NCBI RefSeq assembly: GCF_000364225.2
Contig: NZ_AQFT02000001.1
Coordinates: 1,054,001-1,118,000, forward strand
From: Eubacterium plexicaudatum ASF492
GTDB taxonomy: Bacteria; Bacillota; Clostridia; Lachnospirales; Lachnospiraceae
Direction of reading: 5' to 3'
Length of the DNA stretch: 64,000 bases
Shown: positions 46,884-57,078 of the stretch, piece by piece
Position numbering within the stretch: position 1 is the stretch's first letter
Layout of the letters: every line of letters starts with the position of its first letter
Notes under the pieces: generated by a model
Database searches by the model: none
What the model was told of the DNA's origin: nothing
Seen by the model: the letters and a program-made list of their open reading frames with translations, nothing else
Program-made: the position numbers and the translations under genes

Positions 46884-48434
46884 TTATATATGTGGTAAAA
46901 TGGTTGTGTCCGCTTGCTTTTTTATCCAAATCATCATAATATATGTGAGGAACAATAAAATCATGCATATGAGTATGGTTTCTGATATCAGTCTGTCCGG
47001 AAAGTATTTCAGGAGCAGATAGGCTGCGCCGCAGGTGGAACAGGAGAAAACCAAAGCGTTGCCGATTGCCGGAAGGCTTTGGTTGGTGATGTGGTGTCAT
47101 GTTAGCCCATGCAAAATCGGAGAAAAGCAGATTCAGGATATATCCGGCCATACCGGTAAAAACGGTAAAGGACAAAGGCATCATATATCCGATCAGCGTC
47201 TTGTACCAGGATAAATGTAAAAAGTATGAAAGCATCGTATTTAAAATGAAAATGAACGGACAGTGATAAATGAAATTGTATTTTTGCTTCGAATAAATCG
47301 TGTGTGCTTACGGGCAATGACTTTAACAGTTCCATTTGTTTTCCTTCTATTTGAAATACCGACATAGGTTGTGCAGGATAAGGAAACGAGTATGGTAAAC
47401 GCATAAATATACGGCAAATCTGCCTCGGTATGTGCAATGTTGAAACAGTTGCCAAGCAAGTTCATAAACGGAACGATTTTTCATTTGCCGTTCCGATAAA
47501 AATGACATAAATGGCTGCAAATAAAAATCCATATATTAGTCGGATAAACGGGAGTGGAAAAATATCTGCGGCGTTCTCTTTTAAATAAAGCGGAAGTTCT
47601 TCGTTGTGGAAGGAAACTGTCGGAGCTGATTTTTGAAAACAGTCGTCTGCGGGGTTCGGCGTTATCATACCAGTTTTGACAGATGACTGTCAGGACATGC
47701 AGCATCGCAAGAGCCATAAGTAAGAAAACTGCCGTGTATATGGCTGTTGTAAAAAGTTAAGGCGGGGCAAGTATGGTACCTGTACCGAAAATTTCCAAAA
47801 TATAAACAGCATAATGTAAACAAGAATGCTCCTGCAAACATGGTTTTTAGTCGTGAAACGAATACGGGCGGATTTCTTAATGTGTAATACATACCGTTTC
47901 CGATGATGGTTCCTGACAGGAAAGGAATGGTTGGCAGCAACAGGACAGATACGGCGGCTGCTGTCAGATAAAATAAAATTCCCGGTACGACTGTTGCTCC
48001 AAATAAGAGGATGAAAGGAAACACCAATATCATGTGAATGAAAATTAAGAGCAGATATGGAACAAGCAGCTTTGAAACGATTAATATGAATGCAAGGATT
48101 GGCAGCGCAAACTGAGCGATTATGCTTTGATCGGAAAGAAGTATCCCGCTTCCATGAAAAATACCGATCATCAGATGCAAAATCAGACATATCTTTGTCG
48201 TTGGGATTATGAGATCGTTTCGTATCTCTTTTTTCAGAGAGAGTAAAAAATATGGTTAAGTTCATGAATAAATGGAACAAACCATATGATTGTGATGGTA
48301 AAGATTGTAAAACAGAGCAGTATGGTTTGTAGTTTTTGTTTATGAGCATAGCGTATTCGATTGATTTTACTCAATCGCAGCAGTTCATTTTCCGAAAGAT
48401 CAGTAATGGTTTTATAGTTTTGATTCATCTCCAT
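46884..48434 (-). pseudogene. ABC-2-type exporter permease, many frameshifts
   Basis: The reading frame changes at least five times, so no intact protein is made as written. Consecutive pieces read as a membrane permease: MNQNYKTITDLSENELLRLS at the start, hydrophobic stretches such as LPILAFILIVSKLLVPYLLL and VVPGILFYLTAAAVSVLLL, the cytosolic LLKSLPVSTHDLFEAKIQ seen in ABC-2 permeases, and a last helix ending at 46884. More defects accumulate here than in neighbouring genes, so real decay is likely on top of sequencing error. Its ATPase partner upstream is 5'-truncated. Confidence 0.65.
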
Positions 48435-49125
48435 AAAAGTTTTTTTTAGTTCTTTTGTTCCGGCTATTTCCGTGGTCGGATCTGTATACAGAAGCGTACC
48501 GTCTTTCATAAAAGATATTTTACTGCATATTTTCTCTACAATATCAAGAATATGGCTGGAAAATAAAACGGAATTGCCATCATTACACAGTAAATGCATT
48601 TCATTTTTGAGAATTACAAACGATTCTGGGTCCAGACCAACAAAGGGTTTGTCCAAAATTAACAATTTTGGTGTATGTGTAAAAGCGGCAATCAGTGTAA
48701 GTTTTTGTTTCATCCCATGCGAATAAGAAGAAATCAGATAGTCTAAAGACGTTTCCATCTGAAATGCACGGCATAATCGTTCCAGGGACACTTTCCTTTC
48801 TCTATAAGGAGTTTCGTATACGTCGCAAATGAAATCAAGATATTGTAAGCCGGTTATATAAGAGTCAGGATGCGGTTGGTCGGGTACACAGGCCATTTTC
48901 TTTTTACAGGCTATCGGATGTTCGTTTATGGAAACACCATCCAGAAGTATTTCACCGTTGTCCTGTTTGATAATACCAAGACATGATTTTAAAGTAGGTG
49001 TTTTGCCGGCTCCGTTTTTACCGATAAATTTCATGATGTCACCATCTTCCACCGTTAAGTTAAGGCAGCTGACGGCTGTATTTGTACCAAAAGTTTTTGT
49101 AATATTTTTATTGTCTGTATAATGA
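48412..49125 (-). pseudogene. ABC exporter ATPase, 5' end missing
   Basis: The ATPase shows Walker A (IGKNGAGKTPTLK), signature-like YSHGMKQKLTLIAAF and Walker B KLLILDKPFVGLD, in which the usual glutamate after aspartate is lysine. The frame can be followed up to about 49125 (NITKTFGTNTAV) but no start codon or ribosome site precedes; a repeat-rich segment begins there. As printed the frame runs into the permease. One more base in the T run 48440-48447 would end the ATPase properly at 48412 after KNFYGDESKL. The truncated start and the altered Walker B suggest a dead gene. Confidence 0.7.
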
Positions 49126-49204
49126 GGTTAAAACCTTCGCCTTAAAGCGGAACCTTTAGGTAAACTCGATGGCTTCCGGTTTAGATTAAAGATAAAATAG
49201 GAAT

Positions 49205-49372
49205 ACTAGTGTATTGTATCATTGATATCTGTCAAAACTCCGCTGAACAGAGTTTCAGCGGCAAGGCGCCTGAACGAGTCGATGCGGTGGCATCGTTGAG
49301 TGAAGGTAACGCAATCCGATGGAAGCCTGGGCAAGGAGGTTTGGCTGAGTATCAATGATACAGTACACTAGT
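49205..49372. mobile_element. MITE-like element of 168 bp with RNA-like interior
   Basis: ACTAGTGTATTGTATCATTG (from 49205, arm to 49227) and the complement of 49350-49372 agree at 22 of 23 positions. The interior has no reading frame but folds readily: CCGCTGAA/TTCAGCGG (49240-49247 with 49254-49261) and CGATGC/GCATCG (49280-49285 with 49290-49295), inside a possible AGGC/GCCT outer stem. It is GC-richer than the DNA around it. Confidence 0.65.
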
Positions 49373-49518
49373 ACTACAGCGAACTTTTCAAATTTGTTTG
49401 TCTACTATAAACAAAAATCAACTATATGACATAACAGATTCTCAGTTGTTTTACATGAAAAACCTGCCCCAAATAGTTCCTTGGGAAAAGTAAATCAAAG
49501 AAAGTTCGCTGTAGTACT
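49370..49518. mobile_element. Second MITE-like element of 149 bp
   Basis: AGTACTACAGCGAACTTT (49370-49387) and its exact complement at 49501-49518 bound an AT-rich interior without a gene. Its left end overlaps the right end of the preceding element, and its right end provides the CTAG target of the next one. Confidence 0.7.
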
Positions 49519-50080
49519 AGAGCGTGTCTTAAAATTACCAATTGCTTGTGATTATGCTGAAAAGCAATGTAAAAATCAGCATTGAATCATATTCCAATGT
49601 ACGAAATGAGGTGTTGAATACTTTTATACAAAAGAATTTTTGTTCAGTTTTCCCTAAATTAATTTACACATGTTGTGTAATTTATAATTTTAAGACACAC
49701 TCTAAGTTCTTTGAAGATTTCTTTCAAAATGCCGCAGTCCAGCCATTTACGAAACCGGCTGTAGACACTTTTCCATGGACCGTAATATTCTGGCAGATCT
49801 CTCCATGGTGCGCCGCTTTTTACCATCCATACCATGGCGTTAAACATAATCCTGTTGCTTTTTCGTAGCCGGCCTGGTTTATTTGTTTGTTCAGGTGGAA
49901 GCAGCGGAGAAATTTTTTTCCATTCCTGGTTTGTTAATTCGTACCGTTTCAACATAATTAACACCGACACTTTCTTTTATCATAACACAGAAAAGGGAAT
50001 AGGAATATATGATTTGTGCAATTTATACATACACAAATTTATATAGTTTATGTAGTTTTTAATTTTAAGACACACTCTAG
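49517..50080. mobile_element. IS5-family deletion derivative containing a nested MITE
   Basis: CTAG is duplicated at 49517-49520 and 50077-50080, matching the YTAR target of IS5-type elements. The outer inverted ends are AGCGTGTCTTAAAATTA (49521-49537) and the near-complement TAATTTTAAGACACACT (50060-50076). A further copy of the right end lies at 49685-49701 followed by CTAA, so 49521-49701 is itself a small element of 181 bases. The remaining part holds only an N-terminal transposase fragment. Confidence 0.7.
49706..49949 (-). pseudogene. N-terminal fragment of an IS5-family transposase
   Basis: The minus-strand frame reads the typical IS5 N-terminus: YELTNQEWKKISPLLPPE, IMFNAMVWMVKSGAPWRDLP and YGPWKSVYSRFRKWLDCGI. 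It breaks off at KEIFKEL where the nested element begins, before any catalytic residue. It could only act, if at all, as a DNA-binding fragment. Confidence 0.85.
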
Positions 50081-50172
50081 ATAAAATTAATTGTCAGATT
50101 GTACAAACCGACAACTTATGAATGAGTATGGTTGAACTGTTACATAAATTGAAGAAGAATTTTATAAATATA

Positions 50173-50200
50173 TTGACTTTTGTCGATTTTTTGGTATTAT
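50173..50200 (+). promoter_or_regulatory. Promoter of the RiPP cluster
   Basis: TTGACT (50173-50178) and TATTAT (50195-50200) are 16 bases apart, 62 bases before the precursor ATG. Confidence 0.6.
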
Positions 50201-50262
50201 ATATTTTCAGTTATGAGAAATAGCAAACGAAAAATTGTATTTTTAATAAGGAGGGTGTCTTA

Positions 50263-50361
50263 ATGGAGTATACTAAACCTACTGTTATTACCACTGAGAA
50301 GGTAAACTCTGCTAAGTGTGGAGATGGTCCTTGCGGAAGACCTTGTGACCAAAAAGCGTAA
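50263..50361 (+). CDS. Cys-rich RiPP precursor peptide (32 residues)
   Basis: A strong ribosome site (AAGGAGGGTG) precedes an ATG opening a 32-codon frame. The first half, MEYTKPTVITTEKVNSA, looks like a leader; YTKPTV fits the Y-x-x-P pattern that PqqD-like domains recognise in several RiPP classes. The second half, KCGDGPCGRPCDQKA, is a short Cys/Gly/Pro core with C-x4-C-x3-C spacing. The gene lies between its own promoter and a hairpin, and is followed by a radical SAM maturase with an N-terminal PqqD-like domain. Nothing in the peptide resembles a signal peptide. I do not recognise the family; thioether or other radical-made crosslinks at the cysteines are the likely product. Confidence 0.8.
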   Translation: MEYTKPTVITTEKVNSAKCGDGPCGRPCDQKA

Positions 50362-50382
50362 TATACAGGATTATGTAGAACG

Positions 50383-50418
50383 AGGATGCAGAGTGACTTA
50401 TCACTGCGTCCTTTTTTT
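50383..50418 (+). terminator. Hairpin between precursor and maturase genes
   Basis: AGGATGCAGAGTGA and TCACTGCGTCCT form an imperfect stem followed by seven T residues. Placed directly after the precursor, it likely lets the peptide be made in excess over the enzymes. Confidence 0.75.
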
Positions 50419-50453
50419 CTGAAGAAATTCTACTGATGAGAGGTAAGAGAGTA

Positions 50454-51907
50454 ATGTATTATAAAATAAGACAAGATGTATTGTTTAGACAATATGACGA
50501 ATATGGATTAATAACAGATAACTCCGAATATGGATATAGAATGATAAATGATACAAGACGTTTACGCGGTGAGAAATATGTTTCGAAAAGTGGAGCTGTA
50601 ATGTTGGCAGCACTTGATAGAAATCCTAAAAATATTGATGATATAGTTGATGAATTGGTCCATATTTTTGTAGGTGTTGATTTAGAAACATTAAAAAAGG
50701 ATACTGTTGAGTTTTTGCAATATTTTGTTGATGAAGGGTTTTTGTGTATTGGAGAGAACGAAGATAGTTGCCAAAATTATGAAAACAAGAAATTAAATGA
50801 AAATGATAATTCGGAAAATACTACAATTGCATTTAATTCGGATGATTGTGAAAAAAGCATATTTAAGACAAACGAATTTCTTAGAAGTATTCATATTGAA
50901 ATTGCAAATGCATGTAATGAACGGTGTGTTCATTGTTATATTCCACATAAGTATAAAACAAATGTTATAGACTCTGACCTTTTTTACAGAATTATTGAAG
51001 AAGGGAGACAAATGAATATTATACACGTTACTTTATCTGGAGGTGAACCACTTTTACACAAAGATATTGTTGAATTTTTAATAAAATGTAGAAAATTGGA
51101 TTTGTCAGTTAATGTTTTATCTAATTTAACATTGTTAACAGATGAAATAGTAGACGAAATGAAGCAAAATCCATTATTATCAGTTCAGACATCAATATAT
51201 GCAATGAATCCTGACGTCCACGATGAGATAACAAAATTACAGGGAAGTTTAGAAAAGACAATTTGTGGGTTAAAAAACTGATGAAAGCCAAGATACCTGT
51301 ACAGATTTCCTGTCCAGTTATGAAACAAAATAAAGATGATTTTATAAATGTTATTAGATGGGGGTATGATAATAATATTTATGTCGCAGTTGAACCAGTT
51401 ATTTTTGCATCATATGATCATACAGGTGAAAATTTGTCAAATCGCTTATCTTTAGAGGAAATTGGCAAAGTTTTTGATTATGAGTTAACAGAGGGTTATG
51501 CTGAAACAATTAGCAATTTTGCTAAAGAAAAAGAAGCATTGAAGGATGATGATCCTATATGTTCAATATGCAGATATAGTTTTTGTATATCAGTAACAGG
51601 AGAGGTCTATCCTTGCGTAGGATGGCAATCAAATGTTATTGGGACTTTAGATAACCAAAATTTGAGTGAGATATGGAAAAACTCTGATAAAATAAAGTGT
51701 TTACGAAAGATAAAACGAAAAGATTTTGTGAAATGTGTTGATTGCAAAGATAAAGGTTATTGTACTGTATGCATGATGAGCAATTCAAATGAAAATCAAG
51801 ATGGTGATGCATTTAGAATTAATGAACTATATTGTAATGTAGCTAAATTGAAACATGAAAAATTAACTATTTACAGGAACAAAAGTTCGGGTGGAGGGAA
51901 GAACTAA
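50454..51907 (+). CDS. Radical SAM/SPASM peptide maturase with PqqD-like domain, one frameshift
   Basis: The 484-residue protein starts with a PqqD-like leader-binding domain (about residues 1-100: MYYKIRQDVLFRQYDE, LDRNPKNIDDIVDEL). The radical SAM core has the 4Fe-4S motif CNERCVHC and the SAM-binding LSGGEPLLH. The C-terminal SPASM region holds many cysteines (CSICRYSFC, YPCVGWQ, CVDCKDKGYCTVC), which usually bind two extra clusters. Such enzymes install thioether or C-C bonds in peptides. The frame breaks in the A run 51272-51277; one more A joins both parts. I chose the ATG at 50454, but 50436 is possible. Codon use is AT-rich, unlike the flanks. Confidence 0.9.
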
Positions 51908-53203
51908 ATGTTATGGAAAAAATAATCATAAAAGATGCTTATGAGAATAATTTAAAGCATTTGGACATTCAGATACCATTAGATGCTTTTACTTGTGTCA
52001 CCGGATGTTCTGGGTGTGGCAAATCTTCACTGGTTTTTGATACGTTGTATGCAGAGAGTCAACGTGGATTTCTTGAGGGAATGACAGGCAACATTTATAG
52101 TCAGAAATTAATGAATAAACCAAAAGTAATGTCCATAGAGAATCTTAGACCGGCACTGAATATTTCTCAGAACTATTATAATGTTAATCCCAGATCTACA
52201 ATTGGAACTATTACTGAAATATCCTATTATCTTAGGACACTATTCTCTTTAGTAAATAGCGATGCTAAAATTGGAATTTCTGAAAATATTTTTTCGTCGA
52301 ATAATCCAAAAACATTTTGCCCTAATTGTAATGGGCTAGGGGTTGAGATGGTTGTTTCTCCAGAACTTTTGATTCCAGATCCTGATAAAACCTTAAGAGA
52401 TGGTGCTATTCTTTATTTTAAAGGATCAGCAGAAAGCAAAGAACAAAAATGTCTTGAAGCCATATGTGACCATTATGGTATTGATATAGACAAAAAATAT
52501 TCTGATTTAACAAAGAATGAAATAAATATGCTTTTATATACAGAAGAAGTATTAAAAGTAAAAATTTCTTATAAAGACGGGAAACGTAAAAAGCAGCATT
52601 TTGTTTCTATTCAAGGGGTTATCCCACTATTGAAAAAAAATTTTTCAAGTGCCGATTCTAAGGCACAAGCAGCACCTTATTCTAAGTATGTAGAGACTAC
52701 TGCATGTCATGTATGTAATGGAGCAAAACTTGGTCAGAAAGCCCTTGCATATACTTTAGGTGGATTGAACTATCATGAAATTGAAAGTTTAGAAATAACT
52801 TCATTGAAATCTTGGCTAGAAAATCTTAAAGATAAGAGAATAACGGAAGAAAAAAAGGTATTAGTAGAACAATTAAAAGATAGCATTCTTCAAAAGGTAA
52901 AGGCGTTAATAGAACTAAATGTGGGATATTTATGCTTAAATAGATCGGTGCCATCGCTTTCAGGTGGCGAAAGGCAACGTGTGAGGATTGCTAAACAGTT
53001 AACATGTCCATTAAAAGGTTTGATATATATATTGGATGAACCTTGTAAAGGCTTACATCATAGAGATATTGTACACATTATAGATGCAACAAGAAATCTC
53101 ATTCAAAAGGGGAATACTGTTATAGCAATTGAACATGATAAGCAATATATATCAAAGGCTGATTATAGGATTGAATTGGGGCCTGTTGGCGGACCAGAGG
53201 GTG

Positions 53204-54897
53204 GATATCTAATCAGCTCTGACGATTAAATTATGGATTTATCAGTGCCAATTACATATATCTTTCAATATATTGCAACTTTTGATGATAGTATTTTAAA
53301 ACAAAAAACTCCCCCTGCTGTAATTTTGAAAACGCTTTTAGGTTATTGTGCCATATCCGGGCATCCCCCCTTTCCAGTGCATTCCATTACCGGAACCTTA
53401 TCTGAAAGCGCTTTCCTGTTTCATGCCTGTGTTCTGATAACTTTATATTCTGGAATGATTCAAATATCCGGCTGTGCTTTTCCGACAGGGACAGCGCTGT
53501 GCTTTTCCAGAGTTTTTCCCACGCCTCCATTATCTGGGATATCATATGCCCGATCTGTATCAGGTAATAATGGTTTTTCAATGCCTGATAGTTCCTGCTG
53601 AATAAATGTTCCAGATAATATCCGTGTTTTTTCTGCGCGTTAAAGCCTTCGTTTTCTATTTTCCACCGCCTCCTTCCGGCTTCCACCAGTGCAGCCACAT
53701 TTTTCTGATTAACGGGAAGGTCCGTCAGAAACAGGAACCCTGCCTTTATGTTTTCTGTCTCCCCTTTCCTGCTTCCCTTTTTTATCAGCACATCCCGCTC
53801 CTCCCTGTATTCTGCAATGTTTACCTTATGACCGTTATAATCAATGTCCGTAACGAAATCATGCCAGCATGTTCCGTTAATGAGTTCCTGTTTCCGGCAG
53901 TTTTTCTCTGTTTTTTCAGCCTGCCGTATTCATCTGAAACCGTCGGAATGCTGCCTTCCTTATACCGCAGAATATAGCGCCATCCGCTGTCGCGGCATTT
54001 TATGAAAAAATTCTCACATGCATAAAGGCTGTCTGCGCAAAGGCAGACAGGAAGCTTTGGAAATTCTTTCTTAAGCCGTTCCATCAGTCTGTAGCATGCT
54101 TTCAGCTCACAGTCCTGTTTTTCTGCTTCTTCCCCGCCGGTATTTTCTACAAATTCTGTCATAATGCTTACAATAATGTCCGGATGGAGAACAATTTTTG
54201 CTTCCAGTATATAATAGTAATATTCCGTATACTCCCTGCCAGTCCCCTTATTATGAACCCTGTACAGGCTTTTTGCATCCAGTTTTCTGCGGCTGCTGTG
54301 AATCTGCGTCCCGTCTGCAATCACCTGCCAGTATCTGTTCCGGATTCGTGCACCTGCAAATGCGCGGCTGCGCACCAGCCTGTATACAAGCCGGCAGACA
54401 GTATCCTGCAGTTCTTCCGGATCCAGCCTTTCAAGGTATTTATTTATCGTTTCCCAGTAAGGAATTTCATCTGCGGATGCGCTTTCCCCGCACATTTCCC
54501 AGATATTCTGTATAACTGTATCAGAATTAAATTTCTGGCTTGTTTTTCTCATGCTGCTGATATAGAATATAGAAGAAAGGATACGGGTCATGAGAAGTAT
54601 GACATTGGGATAGGTAATGTAACTCTGATTTCTGGGATCTTCTGTCTGTTTTAACAGGCGGGCCAGGTCAGGGAAAAAATGTTTTATAACCTTAACAAGT
54701 TCTACTGCAAGATGAAACTGTTCCAGATGTTTACGTGCCTCTTTCCGTGTCACTTTTGTTTTCATAAAAAAGCCTCCCTTCTTTACGTGGATAATGCGAA
54801 AAAATAATTTTGGGTTAATTATATTATCGCTTATTTTCCCGCAAAATGGGAGGTTTTTTTGCGAAAAATTTTTAATCGTCAGAGCTGGATATCTAAT
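53204..54897. mobile_element. IS (1674 bp) inserted in the UvrA-like gene
   Basis: GATATCTAAT is duplicated at 53204-53213 and 54888-54897. The element 53214-54887 has perfect 17-base inverted ends, CAGCTCTGACGATTAAA and its complement. It carries one transposase on the minus strand. Joining the flanks restores GGYLMSAGAKK in the UvrA-like frame. Its base composition is higher in GC than the island around it. Confidence 0.92.
53387..54765 (-). CDS. DDE transposase of the IS in the UvrA-like gene, one frameshift
   Basis: About 459 residues after repair at the T run 53911-53916 (plus strand). Probable catalytic residues are the aspartates in VIADGTQIHSSRRK and LCADSLYACENFF and the glutamate in RRRWKIENEGFNAQKKHGY. 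The DGT and W-x-I-E-x-x-F pattern places it near the IS4 superfamily, but I cannot name the subgroup. The ATG at 54765 (MKTKVTRKEA) follows GGGAGGC. Confidence 0.85.
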
Positions 54898-55969
54898 GAG
54901 TGCAGGTGCGAAAAAATATAATCAGAAAATGATGTTTGATTTTAAGGAATCAACAGTGTTAAAAGATTTTTTGAAGTTTGAAAATATAAGTTTTAGAAAT
55001 ATTTCACAGCAAAACGCTATGTTTCCAATTGGAGGAATTACATGTATTACAGGTGTTTCAGGTTCTGGTAAATCCACACTAGCGACTGCTGTTGCAGAAA
55101 GTTTTGATAAGAATAGAGCCAAAAAATATGGTGAGATTTATGGCGGAGAATCAATTAAACGGATAATCAAAGTGACTCAATCTCCTATTGGTAAAACACC
55201 GCGTTCAACTGTTGCGTCTTATTTGGAAATTTTTGATGAAATAAGGACATTGTTTTCAAAAATAAGTGCTGCAAAAAAACTTAAATTGTCACCTTCCATG
55301 TTTAGTATGAATGTTAAAGGCGGACGATGTGAATGTTGTCAGGGAACAGGTCTTCAAAAAATAGAACTTAATTTTCTTCCTAGTACATATATTACTTGCC
55401 CCGAATGTAACGGTCAAAGGTACAGTGATGAAATTCTTTCAGTTACTTATCAAGGAAAAACTATACTGGATGTGTTAGAAACACCTATATCTGAAATTAT
55501 TGAGATCTTTAGGGATACAAAAAAGTATATTCGGTTTTGAATAGTATGATTGAATTAGGATTAGGATATTTGACTTTGGGACAAATGTCTATGAATCTGT
55601 CTGGAGGTGAAGCACAACGTATAAAATTGGCTAAAGCACTAGGTGTACTGTCAGGCGGGCAAAGTTTATATATTCTCGATGAGCCTACATCTGGGTTGAA
55701 TGAAATTGATATTGCAAAATTTCAGAACGTACTTTTTTCATTACAGAAAAAAGGAGAAACAATTTTAATTATAGAACATAATCTTGAATTTGTAGCTAAG
55801 GTTGCAGATTATATCATAGATTTTGGAGTATATGGTGGCAATTCAGGTGGAAAGATTGTTGCTCAAGGAGATCCCAAAGACGTTTTTGCGTCAAAAACTT
55901 CTTCGTTATACAAGTTAGACAAATAAATATCAATAATATGAGAATAAAAATATTGCGGAGAGAATTTTT

Positions 55970-57025
55970 ATGGTGGATGAAAATACAATTAATCAATGCT
56001 CTGTTGTTTTAACAAGAAATTGTAATTTACGATGTAATTTTTGCTATGTAAAAGATGCAGGGTATTATGAAAATGAAATGGTGAGCTTTGAAAACCTAAA
56101 AAAAATAGTTGATTTCTGTTGTGATGCAAAAGTAAAGTATGTGTTTTTTACTGGGGGTGAACCTTTATTATATCCCTATCTTAATGATATTTTGGTATAC
56201 ATAAAAGAAAAGGAACATCCAATAACAACTGCAATTGCAACAAATGGAATTCTTCTTGAAGATTTTCAGTTTAGCAAAAGATTGATGGATAGTGGTTTGG
56301 ATTATATTGATGTTTCCATGAAAGGAAGAAATTCACAGGAATGGATGAATACTACTGGAAGTGATGGGTATATTAAACAACAAAAAGCAATCAAAAATCT
56401 ATCTTTGCTGCAAATGGAATTTACTTGCTCTATGGTTGTAACTTTAAAAAATGTATACTCGTTATGTGATTCGATTAAAACAGCACTTGAGAATGGAGCG
56501 AAACAATTTTCGTTTACATTTGTTATAGATAATGATAAAAACATTGATACAAATGTGCCGTATATAAAAAATCATAATCCTTTTAAACTTATTGAATCAT
56601 TCATATCACAAATGGGAAAATTGAACAATATAACAAACGAATGGTGGATTGAATATAGCTTCCCACTATGTGTGTATACAGAAAAGCAATTACATTTGTT
56701 AAAAGGAAAATTGGCAACTCCCTGTCAAATTCACAAGAAAAATGCTGTCACATTTGATACTCAATTAAATCTACTGCCTTGTGATATGTATTTCGACAGG
56801 AAGATTGGAAAGTTAGGTGAAGATTTTGTTAGTATTAATGAATTTTTAGAATTAAGAAAAAATAATCCATATAAGAACACAATAGAAGATATTAGTCGTT
56901 TACCTTCTGAAAAGTGTGTAAATTGTCAATATTTTGACAAGTGCTATGGTGGGTGTCCTGTTTTATGGAATAATTATTCATTTGATGAGCTAAGTGCATA
57001 TAAAGAAAGATTAATTAACCAGTGA
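55970..57025 (+). CDS. Second radical SAM/SPASM peptide maturase
   Basis: The 351-residue enzyme has the cluster motif CNLRCNFC, the SAM motif FTGGEPLLY and a C-terminal SPASM-like set of cysteines (LATPCQIHKK, LLPCDMYF, CVNCQYFDKCYGGCPV). Unlike the first maturase it lacks a PqqD-like domain, so it may rely on the first enzyme or on a pre-modified substrate. GGAGAG lies seven bases before the ATG at 55970. It ends the RiPP operon, 43 bases after the UvrA-like gene. The frame is intact and AT-rich. Confidence 0.9.
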   Translation: MVDENTINQCSVVLTRNCNLRCNFCYVKDAGYYENEMVSFENLKKIVDFCCDAKVKYVFFTGGEPLLYPYLNDILVYIKEKEHPITTAIATNGILLEDFQFSKRLMDSGLDYIDVSMKGRNSQEWMNTTGSDGYIKQQKAIKNLSLLQMEFTCSMVVTLKNVYSLCDSIKTALENGAKQFSFTFVIDNDKNIDTNVPYIKNHNPFKLIESFISQMGKLNNITNEWWIEYSFPLCVYTEKQLHLLKGKLATPCQIHKKNAVTFDTQLNLLPCDMYFDRKIGKLGEDFVSINEFLELRKNNPYKNTIEDISRLPSEKCVNCQYFDKCYGGCPVLWNNYSFDELSAYKERLINQ

Positions 57026-57078
57026 AGTTAATGATGTGATAATTTTAAATTTGTGGAGAAAACGCTTCTGTTTACAAG

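Larger units (their letters stand above)
51913..55926 (+). pseudogene. UvrA2/DrrC-like ATPase split by an IS, plus one frameshift
   Basis: Excising the IS and one target copy, and adding one base at 55533-55534, gives a continuous 776-residue UvrA-like protein. It has two ABC modules: Walker A TGCSGCGKSSL and TGVSGSGKST, signatures LSGGERQRVRIAKQL and LSGGEAQRIKLAKAL, Walker B ILDEPCKGL and ILDEPTSGL, and zinc motifs CPNCNGLG and CECCQGTG with CPECNGQRY. It is well short of the 940 residues of housekeeping UvrA, as in UvrA2 and DrrC, which protect producers of DNA-binding antibiotics. It starts five bases after the first maturase with GGAGGG upstream, so it is part of the RiPP operon. The IS leaves the first module with a complete reading frame to 53229. 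Confidence 0.88.

Noticed and set aside
46814-47235. A separate small membrane-protein gene
   Set aside because: Its hydrophobic part continues the ABC-2 permease from the neighbouring frame, so it is one piece of that pseudogene.
49204-50080. A CRISPR array
   Set aside because: The repeats are inverted, differ from each other and are not regularly spaced; they fit ends of mobile elements.
51913-55926. Housekeeping excinuclease UvrA
   Set aside because: The repaired protein is about 776 residues, too short, and lies inside a peptide-maturation operon with AT-rich codon use.
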